A stretch of DNA of 64,000 nucleotides from Diospyros lotus (Eukaryota > Streptophyta > Magnoliopsida > Ericales > Ebenaceae), in contig NC_068338.1 of NCBI RefSeq assembly GCF_014633365.1, forward strand, positions 27,406,291 to 27,470,290, read 5' to 3'. Below the pieces are notes generated by a model. The model had not been told where the DNA came from. It worked only from the letters and a program-made list of their open reading frames with translations, and searched no databases. This document shows positions 25,213-40,000 of the stretch, piece after piece; the stretch's first letter is position 1, and each line of letters starts with the position of its first letter. A program made the position numbers and the translations under genes.

Positions 25213-25424
25213 AGTGTCTTCCGTGGTGAATTTTGGACCAAGATCGAAGATCGAGTCTCGTAAGCGGCAGTATGGGGGTACCTCTCTCCAAAGTGAGGGG
25301 GGCTCCTTGTGCGCAGTGAGTCTGAGTCTAGCCACTGCGTCCGGCTAGGTCACTATGATTAACCTCCCTCACGTCCTGTCGGGCCGGGTGTGGAGATGCC
25401 CGGGATGAGCGATTTCACCTTTTG
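25213..25424 (+). mobile_element. tRNA-derived SINE (about 212 bp)
   Basis: A compact GC-rich block in AT-rich DNA is flanked by a perfect 21-bp direct repeat (25192-25212 and 25425-25445), the signature of target-primed retroposition. It contains a pol III B-box-like GATCGAGTC (25249-25257) about 35 bp from its left end and ends in CCTTTTG. This layout fits a plant SINE read on the plus strand; no coding sequence. Family assignment (for example Au-like) is a guess. Confidence 0.75.
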
Positions 25425-25445
25425 AACTAAGTACAAATACAACAA

Positions 25446-26090
25446 GATTTATAGAAGCTCAACTTTAAGAGCTTATGTCTTATTTTTTTCAAATCAAGAC
25501 TTTAAAGGTTTTACTATGAATAAACAAAAACAATCATTGTTTATATTCAATAATTATACTCTCATTACAAATTTTCTTGCTAATAAGGTTTCCTTGTAGC
25601 AAGTTGTAATACCTTACAATATAAGATCTCTTCATGTGTCAATTATTGAAACACACAATAAATTACTCACAACCTTTTATAATTATCAATGATAATAAAT
25701 ATACAACATTGATATAACTCAATCAAATGTTTAAATATTGAATGCCTTCGGCTTTAAATGCACGATTTAAAAATTAAATAATCAAATTCAAATGTTGGTG
25801 AATTATGCTCATTTATAGCCCTTTTATCACATTTAAGTTGTTAAAGACAAAAAATGATGAAAATATTTTGAATTTTATGAAAAGTCTCCATCAATCTGGC
25901 AAATCTTTCAACTTTGTAGGAAAAAATAAATTATAGATAAATCTTAACTTAAATATGAATGAGTCAAACGGACCAAGCAACAAATAAGAAATTTAACATT
26001 TGTGGTTTGTAAAATTCCTACAAATATTGAGGTATAATTTTTGAAAATTAAAGTGAAAATAATTGGTAAAAAGATAAGCAAAAGAATAAT
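25446..26090. other. AT-rich intergenic DNA, nothing recognised
   Basis: No open frame, RNA gene or repeat structure was recognised between the SINE and the solo LTR. Confidence 0.5.
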
Positions 26091-28239
26091 TGTAAGCACC
26101 CCCGCTCGGATATTCCAACCGCTTGTTCTATCCGAACGGAAGCATTTACAAAAGGGAAAGAGAAATAAACACAAGACAAAAATATCTTAGTATGCATACA
26201 TACGAAAAATTACAATAGAAGAAGCAAAACAATATACATGCACGCCCACAAGTACCCTGCTGGAACAGCAGTCAATGAGTATATAAACATATACAGACAC
26301 CTGTGCTAACAATAAAAGATATAAGAAACAACCGGGTACAGTAAAAAATGAGAGTCAGAACTCCTAACAAAACATCAGAGAAGACAGGGGTAGATAACTG
26401 TACACCCTACCGACACGGCTGGTTGCTAGGTGGCGCGGTCCTCGCCCTCGACTTTTGCTTTACCCTTACCTGGAATGATGGAAAGCAAGGTGAATCGCAA
26501 GACTCAGCAAGTTTATATGAAAAGAAATCGGTAAATGAAACAGAAGAGGAGATCACCCAAAATATAAACCCACATGTACACACAAGCCATGTGACGCAAC
26601 AAGGCAACAGTGCACCATAATAAAACACATACCGGTCCTCGGGGCCCACATAAAACACCTGGCACCCAAGTCCCAAACCAACCTACCGTTGTCTTGAAAG
26701 GCAACATGGATCCCCAACAAACCTGTGCGCACTGTCCCGATGCGGTACTCCCGTCACCCGTATCCCTGCCGGTACTCTCGACAGCCGAGCCATAGGCTCC
26801 CTTGGAACGGTACTCCCGACCGAGAACTAATAACTACCAGTAACCATGCAATGCATATAAAATGCAAGGCGTAATAAGCATCAACGTGATACAAGGCGCC
26901 CATACATTCAGGTATCAAGCCATGTTCTGCCCATGTAGTAAATCACACGCGATACATATGCCCGTGCTGGATGCAACCTGACCAAACTAGAATGTCCGTG
27001 ATCAAGCATAACCAAATCATGATAATCCCATAATGCAGCCCGTACCCATGTGTATACCAAACCATGCAACAAGAATAAAACATAATCATGCATACTATAA
27101 TCACATAACGGCAGAGCTAGTCAGCAGTGGTTGACACCGGTCAGCGGTCCGTGACTAGGAGAGACCATCTAACGATCTAAGATAGACCGTACGACAGTCG
27201 CACCGTCACCGATTAGCTAACCATTGCCCCCACTGCCCAACCGCTCTAGCCAATAAATAATCGAAAATCCATTAATAATACCCGACAGCTAAGAACCTAG
27301 CCCCGAGTGAGTACAACATCATTCCCATAGGCTTGGGGGTGGTATAAATCTCCGTAGGCAACCAACGAATAATACCCTCAAAACTAGGTTAATAAATTAA
27401 ATTATTAATACACCATTTAAATTTCATAATTTATTAACAGCCAAATCCAACGAATGGAGGTCAAATAAATTGATAACGAAAGAATCGACAACGAGGGTAT
27501 AGAGAACTTGTCTTTCCGAAGATAGCCTTAGGCTCAATTTGACCAAACGCAGTCAACGTTATACAAACTGTAATATTTTAATTATTAACAAAATTAATAA
27601 AATTGGGCTCCAAATAAAATTTTAACCGCACAGAATATTAATTACTAGTTTAATTACATACCTGGATAATTAAATCTGAGATTAAACGGAGTTTAATCCG
27701 ATTTTTTGAAGCCCAATTCCTCAATTTTCCTTCGTGCGCACGTTGCTGCTTTCTATAAATTTTTTTACTGTTTGCTGCTTGAATTCACGCCCAAATTTGG
27801 GCTTAAACGCGGTCAAAAGAAGCAAGGGAAGGGGGCGCCACGTGGCAGCACGCGGCAGGCCGCTGGGGGAGGCCACCGCCTCCTTCGAAACGACGTCGTT
27901 TCGACGTCCTTGGACTGATTAAATCAACCCAAAAATCCACCCCTCGTGCATGCCCACCTCTTCAACCTATATATGCATCAAGTTATATTTGAAGTGACTT
28001 TCGACCTCTTTCGCAATTCACACCAGCACTCCCAAACTTTCATTAAATACACAAACACCCACTAAATTAATTACAGTAACACCCAGAACTTATAAAAAAT
28101 CCCACAATTGAATTTATTTCAATTTTTCTCTTAAAATCACATAATTTAATTTTATTTAATCACAATAAATTATTTTAATATTTCTTTTAAATCAAATAAC
28201 CCAAAAATTAATTTAAATTACCATTAACGGGACGTTACA
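26091..28239 (-). mobile_element. Large solo LTR (about 2.15 kb)
   Basis: On the minus strand it begins TGTAACGTCCCG and ends GGGGTGCTTACA, that is TG...CA termini typical of large Ty3-type LTRs. There is no PBS, PPT or coding region on either side. The flanks read ATAAT (26086-26090) and ACAAC (28240-28244), differing only by two C-to-T changes, so a decayed 5-bp TSD is plausible. Composition differs sharply from the neighbours (GC-rich middle, CGTACGG-like motifs). Open frames inside it are not genes. Confidence 0.75.
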
Positions 28240-30600
28240 ACAACCATTAATACCTCTTATTAAAATATAAAGAGATCAGTTATAAAGTAATTTTTATTTT
28301 GCAGTAAATAAGAGAAAAAATATTTTGGAGGCAAAATAGTGATATAGACTATTTATGGGCATTTAGGTGAAAAAAATATATATCTTATGATGATTTTCAA
28401 ATCTGCCTTGTAAAGTCAAATGATAAAATATTTATTTAATTCATAAAAATCATGTACAACTTATCAAGTAAAATAATTTAAGTATGTGTGAGATAAAGAG
28501 TGAATAATGTATTTGATAAACAAGACAAGAATCATACTTTTATAAATTTATATTTTGATTTTGATAATTTTTGATTAATCAAACTAAAGTTTTGATCGAT
28601 TAAACTAGTTTATCAGAATAATCATACTCAATTATTTAATATTTTAAAACTTGGACTTTAATCAACCAAACTATTTGTAATAAATTGTCTTCAATATGAA
28701 GGTTTTTGTCGATTAAATATTATCTTTGGCCAACTAAATTGAAATTTCAAAACTTTTAAAACAACACCATATAACTTTGGTCAACTACTCTACAACATTT
28801 AATCAACTATACTAATGACTCCTAAATGAAAGACACACGACCTATATTTAGTTGACTATTCATGTAAGTTTGGTCAACTAACCATAACTTGAAATATTAA
28901 TATTGCATTACGAGACACTTTGGTCTATTATATTTTTATTGTGGCAGACTAAATATGTTATTTTTATTTGAAATATAGTTATTGAATATATCTGGTCCAT
29001 TAGAACGACACTCTGCTTGACTAAATTTTTTGAGATTGTTCAAAAATTATAAGTTTTTGCTTTAAAACCTTCACAAGATATTAAGGCCAAAAAATAGGTT
29101 TAATGCTACTCAATTTCTTCAAAAGTTTCAATAAATTTCAAATTTTGAGATACATATTTTGGTTTGAATAACTTAAAAATTATTTGTATTATTATAAAAA
29201 AGCTAGTGATTATCTTCTAGATTAAATGTTGATTGAGATTTAAGATGATAGTATTATTAATTTTCCTGGTTAATAATTTCTTAAATTATTTGCCTTTTAT
29301 GTACACCAAAATGAATTTATGCCACACCATTATTACTCTACATTATTGGTAACATTATGAACCCTCCCTGTTGTTAAATTGGATCATATATATGAATAAT
29401 AATACCACTAAACCATGAGAAATATTGAAATGGGTGTTCTTAAGATTCAAACACTTAATAACTTATAACCATTATTAATCACTCGGTGGTTAATTTTATT
29501 TTTTTATTGTTTACATATAACAGTGCAATGCTTTGGGTAATATATGTTACATATAAAATGCCTATCACTAGTTACGGGCTCACTATTTCATCAAATAATT
29601 TAAGGTGATCAATAAAATTACTAGAATCAAACTAAAATTGAAGTGACAATCAATATACATGTTAATATCATCTAAGTTACTTTGCTGAAATGTAACTCTT
29701 AGACATTTTGGTATTTATGATTTATTGTGTCTTTTAATTACTCCGATAACGGATGTATTTTAGGGTTTGTCTTTTTAAGTTTTGATACTAAATTTATGAG
29801 CGTCATTGTGTGCACAAAATAAATAGTTTAATTAACATAATAATATATCTATTTTTATTTTAAGTTTAACCAAACACTCATTTTGGTATACCAAAACCTT
29901 AAACTTATAAAATTGTGTTATTTTAAATATTTATTTCAATAATAGTTATGCTCATGCTAATTATTTATTTGATATTCTAATAAATTTAGATTTTGAACAA
30001 AAACTAATATTTGTATTTTAAAATTTAAACAATTGTGAGCTTGGATAGTTACAAGTGAGATAATAATAGTGGTGATTACATCGATCTCAGTTATCTATCT
30101 CGTAATATCTAAGCAAACATCGTATTTGTAAGAAGTTTATTATGCATAAGAAACCAACAAAAAAATTCAATGAAGTGAGTACATGTTAAACGACAAATCC
30201 AAATTTAATTTCAATCCATGCATGTTAAATGACTATGCGAAATTAAATAATATACTAAGTGTGTCAATAACTCGTGTACTATAAAGAAAAGAAAAAGAGA
30301 CCAACTTATTCTTAACTCGAGTAAAGTGTGGAACTTAAATAATATGAATAATCTCAATATTAAAATCAATTCAAAAGAATAGTGCGAATTGAATAAACGT
30401 CAAATAATTTATTAGGACTAATTAATTAAGTTAGTTATAGACAAAGTAAAATATGCTAAAACTACTCACATTATTATCTAAAATGTTAATAAAAAATTTA
30501 TCTAAAACCCATTTGTCTATCATGAACTATGAATTTCCAATGTCAATGGCTAATCATGTGTTAAGGTAGTCCTAAACGTTTTATATTTTAGGTATATAAT
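28240..30600. other. AT-rich intergenic DNA upstream of SMG8
   Basis: No coding signal. Between about 28560 and 29030 short motifs such as GTCAACTA and GATTAAA recur, in the style of decayed repetitive DNA. The SMG8 promoter probably lies in the last few hundred bases and beyond, to 31032; a GA-rich leader is visible at 30885-30920. Confidence 0.5.
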
Positions 30601-31032
30601 TTAAATTGTTTAGAATTATTACTCAGAAAAGGATGGTTAACCTCCGCTTTCGTGATAGTTCACGAAAAACTCCATTTGGCCCTGTGACACGCCAAACAAA
30701 ACCCAAAACATAACATCTTTTGAACTTTATTTTAAGTATTGAGATTGTGTGTGTAGGAAGGGAATTGCGAGTTTTCCAGCAAATAAAGGGACAAAGTGTA
30801 ATTTGTATAAAAGTAATGTCGTCTTGGTAGTTTCACCACTTGCAGGCCTTGCTGGCAATAATCGTTTCGTCAGATTTGTGCCGAGAGAGAGGGAGCGAGC
30901 GAAGAGAGAGAGAGAGGGGGAGAAGTTCGTGGTCCTTTGTCCAAAACCCAGAAACCAGAAAGACAGCTTTGCACTCTGCCCTTACTCCCATGGCGGTCGA
31001 ACGCAAATAAACACGACCAGTTCAGACCCACC

Positions 31033-34000
31033 ATGGACTCGCCCAATCAGCCTTCCATGCGAGTCCTAATCCGCCCGCCAAACCCGAAAGCAGCCCAAGC
31101 CCAATCCACTTCTCCTCTTCCACCCCGCCCAGATCACTCAACCCAACCGCCGGCTCCTCCCCAAGACGGCGTCGTCGTCGTTGGCTTCATCGCGAGGCGG
31201 CACGGCGACGTGACCCAGCTAATCAACCGCGTCATCGACGCCAATGTGTTCGGTTCCGGCAATTTCGACAAGGTTTTCAGCATTGATAAAGCGGATAATG
31301 GGGAAGAGGTGAAGAATTTTTTTAAATACAGGAGAATTAGTTACTACCATGAGGAAGAAAAGGGTATACTCTATTTGCAGTTTTCTTTAACCGGATGTCC
31401 GGCAATGGAGGGTTTTTCCGAGCCCTCGTCTTCCAGTTTTGAATCAGAACTGGAAGAGCGCGATTTTGGTGATCTCCAAGGGATGCTTTTCATGTTCTCT
31501 GTGAGTTTTTCTTTCTAATTTGTTTCAATCTGTTTTAATGCCGGTTGGTTGTATAAGTTAATTCTATTTTTTAGTAGTCATGGTGTCATACCTTAATGAT
31601 TATACAATCCAAAATAAGTCAAAAACTAGGTCAGGGAGAGCAATACACTGATTTAGTTATATCGATGTTTCCGAAGTGTGGTATGCTCCAGTATCTACTT
31701 CTCTCAATGCAAAGAAATAAATTCTTGTTTATGGCTTAAAATTTGTAATAAGCCCAAAATAGGCAAAAGTTGAATTTCATATGGGAAAGTAAGCTTGCCG
31801 TAGTAATTCGTGGTTTAAACTGCAGTATATATGACAGAATTGAGCATCAGGAATTAAATGCAAAATCTATCGCTGGCAGTTGAACCATTAAGAACTCTGT
31901 CCACCATTACAACCTTTTGGGGCCTAAAAAACAGAAACAAAAGAAAAGAAAGAGTGAAAACATTCTATTTGTTTACATTTATTTCTGCAATATAAAATTT
32001 CATACTCAATAATCACAGTCATAATTTTTAAGCTTTGCTGAGACAAAATTGCCTCTAAATTCTATGTAGACATACAAAAGACCCAATCGCTTTGTGCAGG
32101 TTGTCCAGGCTTATTCCCGTCTGATTTAACCGAGGCAACATGTAATATTAACCTTCTCAGGAATCGTACAATTTTTCATGACTGGGTTATTGGTTGTCAC
32201 CGTGAAACTGAAAAATTGAAATTGAAAGTTTTATCAAGTTTGTATTAGTTGTTTATTTTTACCTTAGAGAAAAGTTCCCTGATCAAAGAACAAGAATAAG
32301 AGTGTCACAGTAACCATAAGTTCCAAACTGATTTCTCTGGGATTTAGTCTAGCATATAGTTGATAAATTCCTGAAAGTGTACAAACATTTGATGCATAAC
32401 AAGGGACTAAATTTAGCGTAGCAATGCAGGTTTGCCATGTTATCATATTTATTCAGGAGGGGTCATGCCTAGATACCCAGATCTTGAAGAAATTTCGAAT
32501 TTTACAAGCTGCCAAACATGCAATGGCTCCATTTGTGAAATCTCAAGCTACACAACCATTGGCATATAGACCTCATTCTTCTTCATCATCAAGAACATCT
32601 GTGTTGGGAACATCTTCTACCAATCACTCTCCTGGTAGAAGTGGTAGCATTCGCAATGCTTCGGCTATTTCATTTATGTCGGGAATAGGTTCATACACCT
32701 CTTTGTTTCCAGGACAGTGTGCTCCTGTGATACTTTTTGTCTTTCTTGATGATTTCTCAGATATAACTCATGGTTCTAGTGCAGAGGAGTTAGTAGACAT
32801 GTCGTCATTGAACCCATATTCAAGTTTAGGTAGTTCAGCTAGGCTAAACTTGCCTATGAAAGGATCAGGACCAGTTGTTGTCCTAGCACGCCCTGTGAAT
32901 AAATCTGAAGGTGGATTGTGGAAGAAATTGCAGTCTTCCCTTGAAGCGCAGATCCGTTTTTTGATTAAAAAATGTAGGACACTTACAGGTTCTGAAGGTA
33001 GTCATACTGGTTCAAGAAGTGCTGGGATATCGAATGCTGCACCTTTATTTTCACTTGATGCATCCAAGGCAGTTGCTTTGTTGGGTAGATCTTCAAATCA
33101 GAGAGGTGAATCTCTTGATTTTGCTACTTGCCTTGTGGAGGATGTTTTAAATGGCAAGGCAACCTCTGATGCCCTTTTGCTAGAAAACTATTGCCAGAGT
33201 TCAAACAAAGAGGATATTGTAACTGTGAAAGAGTTTATCTGCAGGCAGGCCGATATTCTAAGAGGGAAAGGGGGGTTGGTTGCTAATACCAGCAGTGGCT
33301 CAGCTGCTGGTGTTGGTATGGTGGCTGTTGCTGCGGCTGCAGCAGCTGCAGCCTCAGTTGCATCTGGGAAGACTTTTAGTACTCCTGAACTTCCTCATAT
33401 GGATAATTGGTTATCTTCTAGTCAACTCATACTAAAAGGCATTCTTTCTGCGAAACGTGGATTCATAGTTGAACCTGAAAGCATTAAAAGAAAAATGCGT
33501 CAAAAAAGCAGTGTTGCACCGCCAGTTGAAGGAAATGTTCAAAGAGTTACAGATCCCCTAGATATTGCAGTGTCTACTTTGGAGAGCGGTAAAGGACTTA
33601 ACCTTAAATTTTCTACATTGTGGTGTGAAAGAGCCCTTCCAGCTGCAAAGGAAGTTTATCTAAATGAATTGCCTCCTTGCTATCCAACTTCAAAGCATGA
33701 AGCCCACTTGGAGAAGGCTTTGCGTGCTTTCCATTCAATGGTCAAGGGACCTGCAGTGCAACTCTTCATGAGAAAATTGGAGGATGAGTGCACATCCATT
33801 TGGAAGTCAGGAAGACAACTCTGTGATGCAGTCAGTTTGACAGGGAAACCATGTATGCACCAGAGACATGATGTTGAAACAGCTGGGTTGGTTTCAGGAG
33901 ACATGATCAAGCCACATTCAAGCGGATTCTTTTTCCTTCAAGCTTGTTCTTGTGGCCGTTCACGGCAATTGCGATCTGATCCATTTGATTTTGAAACAGC

Positions 34001-37000
34001 TAATGCTACTTCCATTTGTTCTGCAGACTGTGATAAACTTCTTCCTGCATTCCAATTACCACAGGTAAAAAACACAGGACCAATTGAGCCATCCTCATGG
34101 AGTTTGGTTCGAGTTGGCAGTGCGAGGTACTATGAGCCTGCAAAAGGCTTACTTCAGAGTGGATTCTGTGCTGCTCAGAGGTTTCTGTTGAAGTGTACAA
34201 TTTTTCTTGAGAAACCCAAATACCAAAAAGGTTCATTTGCAAGTGCTGGGCAGCAAGGTTCAGTAATTAGGTTAAGTACAGAACCCCTGGATGCATCTCT
34301 TGGATGTGCAGATGTAAAGAAATCTGATACTCGTATGAATATGGAAAAATCGCAGAGTGAAGCTGAAACTCAAAGAAAGCTTCCCTCAGAAAACAGTCAG
34401 GTTGATGATAAAAAGATCAATTTTCGCAAAGCTGTTCCTAATTTTGCAATGAAGAAACCTTTTTCAGAGGTTGTTGCTGGATCAGCAGTTGCTGTTTCAA
34501 GCTTCCCTCCTTTACAGTCAAGGAAGCAACTTTCAGCAGGTTTGGGAAAAGGCATGAAGCAAGTTCTGGCAAGAGATTGGGGTGCAGAACAGGATCATCA
34601 AACTGCTGATTATCAACGATCTCAAAAATCAGAAGGCATCTCTGCTATTCAGGAACACATAAATGAAAATGCAATTGGTGCCAATGGTTATACAAATGGC
34701 AATCCGTTTTTACAGATAGGTAGCAATGTTGTTCCAGTGAACATGAATACTGGTGAAAAGAACAAATTAAGCACTCCTCTGAAACATGTAATATTGTATG
34801 TTGGGGTTGAGTACGAGTGCCCCCATGGCCACCGGTTCATATTAACCCCAGAGCTTCTCAATGAACTTGGTTCTCCACATTCATCCTCTGAAGAATCTTA
34901 TCCCCCATCAGCTGTGGAAAATTTTGACAATAAAAGGGCAGATCTTTCCAAAGTGGATAAGAATGGTAGCCATAACAAAGCCCACAGGGACTCAAATGTG
35001 ATGAATACTGGTACAGTTCATAAGGTGAGAAATCTGAACAAGATGAAAGAGATAGCAGCCAATAGCCAATACTTGAATGGGATGGTGCAGTTTTCTAGTG
35101 CAGGAAAAGAACAGACCCAGAGCTATCTCGGCGTCTCATCAGTTAATGATTTTGCCAAAAATCATGAACGGAGCCTTCATTCTATTGACCTGGATGACGG
35201 TGCTTTCTCCTTGTTGAATAGAAATTTACCAATTTACATGAACTGTCCGCACTGTAGGATCTCCAAGAATAAGAATGATTCCTCTAAGATTAAATTTGCT
35301 GGAACAATATCACAGCTCCGGAGGATCTTTTTGGTATGCACTCTTGAACACCAGCCTCTTTATCTGATTGCCTGAAACTCTTGTGAACTCATCTGATATA
35401 GCCTGTTGACCTAATTTCTACTGTTTGGAGATCTGATTATTGATGCCTATCTGGGAACATGGAGTTATCCCTGTATAAAAGAGGAATTTGACTCCGAGTC
35501 TTGTAAAAAGATGCAGTTCCTTTTGTACCTTGCAGGATGGTTTTTTATCATTCCATATAGATAGGGGGTCTGCATTTCTGACTCAGATATCATATACTAA
35601 AATGATAACTGCACTGCCAAATAGCAAATTGGGAAACTTGAAAGGAGGTTTAAAATTATCCTTTTATTGTTCTACTGTGTACACCCTTGCAATGATACAA
35701 CCCATTTGGTGAAGTGTATGTTTGACTGTTACATCATATGGCTATGCTTGTGGCTCGACTGTTTTCATCACTTTGAATGGGATTTTTGACTGGCTGGAAC
35801 AGAGCTTGTATCAGTATTAAAAATGCAATATTTGATCTTTTAAGAACATCAAATTGGTGTTTGTGTGAAATCATCTTATTTGGTCATCTTTTCCCTACTG
35901 CCATTCCCTGTTTGTTGTTAGAGCACTGATGTCATTAATCTCCTCAATGATATAAGGATCATGTTAAGATGCTAATTCCCTGATAATAAAATGTTGGAGA
36001 AGCTATCTGGAGGTTGAGAGTGCCCCCTAGAATGGATTGCTTTAGATTGGTCAGTTGCTTTTGAAACTATACTTATTGTTGATAACCGAAGGAACAAAGT
36101 AGTTTTTGTTTCATTGATGTTTTATGTTTGAGGTTAATAGTGAGTCTCTGGATGATTTGCATCGGCATTATTTGATACTTTGATTGGATGTGTGGTACTA
36201 TTTTTTATTTTTTTTTCAGTGGCTTGGTATCTACTGGGTCATGTTGAGTTCAGTGCTAGATTTTTGGTTAGCTAGGGGCAAGGGTTTTCATCTTGCAGCT
36301 CGAGAAAGTTTTGGACTCTTCTTCCAATTTTTTGTGTCTTGGCACATGTGGAGGGGGAGGAATAGTGGACCCTTTGAAGGATTGGCGTTGTTATGGCTTG
36401 GTTCGTCATTCCTTTTCTTCTCGTCTCATTTTCTGAATGAACTCTTTTAGTTTTTGTTTGGTCTTCCTTTTTGTTTAGGCTTCACCCCTTTTTTGTGGTG
36501 CATTTCTATCACGACCCCAAGGGTAGATTAGGCGTAGGATATTATATGTATTAGTTAGTTGTTGTAACTTACTGCTTTGCTGGTTTGTACCTTTACCTAG
36601 AAAGCTTATAAATAGGCTGTAGTCTAGATAATTAGTCATATTGTTGAATGATAATCTGAATTGTCTCTCTCTTTCTCTCGGTTCTCCCTAATTTCTCTCT
36701 TAGTTCTCTGTTCTCTCTTCCGATCTCCGTGTCCTCCCTCCATTTCTATCTAATTCTCCCTCGAATTCTTCCAATTTCCCATCCAAACCCTAGGAAGACC
36801 CTAGGTTGTGACATTTGGTATTAGAGCTAGGCTATCCTCGAAAGCTGATTAAAGGCAATTTTTATGAAGTTGCAACAGAGGCGATCAATTGTAGGAGGTG
36901 CTATCAGAGTCAAGCCTGTTTCAGGAGATTGTTTTCGTAAAATTCGAAGGTTTCAACAGGACAAATTAATTGAGTGAAAAAGGCGCGTATTGGAGGTAGA

Positions 37001-40000
37001 TAGCAATTGCGATCATTGGCGATAGGTCACATTTGATCATCGACGATTGCTGATCATAAACGGTCCTAGCAAAGCAGAATTCAATCGATTTGCAAGAAGC
37101 TGTGACTGAGCCACTTGATTCTAAGGAGGCAGATTCATAACAATCGTTCCTTGGGTACTGCATTGAACTTAGATGACTCAAGCAAAGACAATTTTTGAAG
37201 CAAGATGCAAAGAGAACTTGATAAATACAAAGAAAGTGTCACGCTACGAGACATATCTTGGGAATAAATTTTATTTTGATTTATTGCATTCTGTTAGTGT
37301 TATTTCAGCCATTTCAATTTCTGTAATGTTGTAGTTTGTTAGAGATTGTTAGCTCAAAGGAATCCACGTGCAAGTGGAGCAAGCTGGCAGAGGCGGTTAC
37401 AACAGCCAGGCTGCAGGGAATCTTCCTTGGCTGGTTGTATAAATTCCCCTCCACCCATTTTCGAGATTTTCATGAAAAAGAATATCAGATCATCCATTCT
37501 CTCACAGTCTCTTTCTCTCTCTGTTTCTCTTATTTCTCCCTATCTCCTTAATTTCTTTATCACCTCACTACTTAGTCGTTAGAAGAAATCTTCCCATTCA
37601 TAGCGAATAGGAAGAAAAAAGGCTTGTCAGGATCAAACCGTGACAAATTGGTATCAAAGCCCTGGTCCTCGGCGTTGTTAGCTGAAACCATGGCAGAAGG
37701 TACTCACACGAAGGTGCTGGAGTCACAACTACAACAGTTCGGCTCAGCTATGGCCGATACCCAGAATCAGATTGAACAATTGGAATTAGGAGCGACTTGG
37801 AATCATGAAGTGATCGTGACAATGGATCGCAAGGTAGAAAGCTCCATAGAAGGTCTAGAGTGGAGATTGGAAGGTTCCATAGCAAGGGTGAGAGAGGAGT
37901 TGGGTGCCCAAATGCAGCAATTTATGATGATGTTTGCTCGCCAAAATAGGGTAAGTTTATCTCCCGACTTTCCCCCTAGAGAAAGGACATAGCCAATCCT
38001 TCAGGAAAATTGGAGAGATAGGGGACAGGGCACCTTGGAGATTGAGGGCGACCTAGAAGAAGAAGTGGAAGGCTTACTGGATAGGGGAAGGGATGGTCCA
38101 GTTAATCCCCACCAATCGGGGTTCCCCTTGCCTCGGATGGACATTCCTACATTCGATGGTGTCAACCCCCGTTGGTGGCTGAGAAAATGTGAAAGGATGT
38201 TTGATTGGTATAATATTCTAGAAGGGCAGAGGGTGTTGTTAGCATCAGTTTACTTCAATGAAGCTGTGGATGCCTAGTTTCAGGGGTGTCTTAGGCTAAG
38301 GAGGAATGGTACATGAGAAGAGCTTTCGGAGAAATTGTGTGAAAGATTTGGGGAGAGGAGCATGGTGGATATAATAGAAGAGTTTAATAAACTCAAATAG
38401 ACTGGGAGTGTGGAGGCATACCAGATGCGTTTTGAGGAGCTGAGATCGCTCATGATCCAGCATAACCCCCATCTATCAGAAACCTATTTCGTATCCAGCT
38501 ATTTGAGTGGACTTAATGATGAACTTAGGCCCATGGTAAAGGTGCTAAGGCCTCAAACCATAGAACAAGCAACCGAAAACGCCTGGTTACAAGAACTGGT
38601 GGTGGAAGCTTTATTAAAAAAACAGAGGTAGCAGGCAAAAGGCATGGTGGCAGGGGCCTCTAACTTAGGAGGAAGAGGATATGGCCGGGAACCAGCAAAA
38701 GTGAACGGTGGTGGTAAAGGTGGATCGGGCTTGAGCTCAATGCCTTTTAGGGAGCAATTAAGGGAACAGAGGAGACTAGCTGGACTTTGTTTCCGTTGTG
38801 GGGACAAATACCACATTGGCCATCAGTGTAAGAGGCAGATTTTGTTGTTGGAAGGAAGTGAAGAAAGGGAGCTAAGTGGGATGGAAGAAGGAGCCGCAGA
38901 GGAGGTCGAGGAGGAAGATAATGGGGAAATATCCCTCCATGCATGGAAGGGAGTTGCCAACAACAAGATTATTAAGGTAGAAGGGTAGACCAAGGGGGGA
39001 AACCTCATGATCCTGATAGATAGTGGGAGTACCCACAACTTTCTTGATGAAGGCATGGCCTGGAGGTTGAAGTGTCCACTCGCGGGAACACCATCCTTGG
39101 GTGTAACAGTGGCCAATAGTCAAAGGGTATTAAGCAAATCGGCCTGCAATGGTTTTTGTTGGAAAATGCAAGGAGAGGAGTTCGAGGCAGATTTGAGGCT
39201 CTTGCAATTGGGAGGTTGTGATTTGGTTTTGGGGGTGATTGGATGAAGGGAGTTAGTCCCATCAATTTTGACTTCAACAAGATGGAGGTGTCTTTTGAAA
39301 GAGAAGGACAAACACCGACTCTAATTGGGGAAAGAGAGGCAGGAACCTGCAAATTGATCACTAGTAAGAGGTTGAAAAAGGTGTTCAAAAGCCGATGGGA
39401 CCATCTAACTCAATTATTTTCCATTGTGGCGATGGAGGAAGACGTGAGCAGTACAGGGAACCAAGGAGAAATTCACTTCCAAGTCAGCACACCGGAGGGA
39501 ATGCTTGACCAGGTACACAATTTGGTTCTCCTTGATAAATTGTTGATTGAATTTGAGGATTTATTCATGGAACCGAAAACCCTTCCTCCTACCCGTGAAT
39601 TAGACCATGCCATTAACCTCAAACACAATTCAGAATCCATTAACATTCGATCCTACTGTTACCCACCTGTCCAGAAATCAGTGATAGAAAAAATGGTGAG
39701 GGAAATGGTGCAACAGTCCTTCATAAAATCCAGCCATAGCCCGTTTGCATCCCCTGTCCTACTAGTAAAAAAAAAAGATGGGTCATGGCGGTTTTGTGTG
39801 GATTATCGCCAACTTAATGCTATGACTATCAAGGACAAATTCCCTATACCACTAATGGAGGATCTCTTGGATGAACTCCATCAAGCCAAGTTTTTTTCAA
39901 AGTTGGACCTACACTCGGGTTATCATCAAATAAGAATGAGACTCGAGGATACCCATAAAACAGCCTTTAGGATACACCGCGACCATTTTGAATTTTTGGT

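Noticed and set aside
26348..27922. Several open frames of 60-90 codons on both strands
   Set aside because: They lie inside the solo LTR 26091-28239; GC-rich composition leaves them open by chance and none shows a domain.
30937..31032. N-terminal extension of SMG8 from 30937
   Set aside because: The extension begins with TTG; the first ATG is 31033 and opens the family's usual N-terminus.
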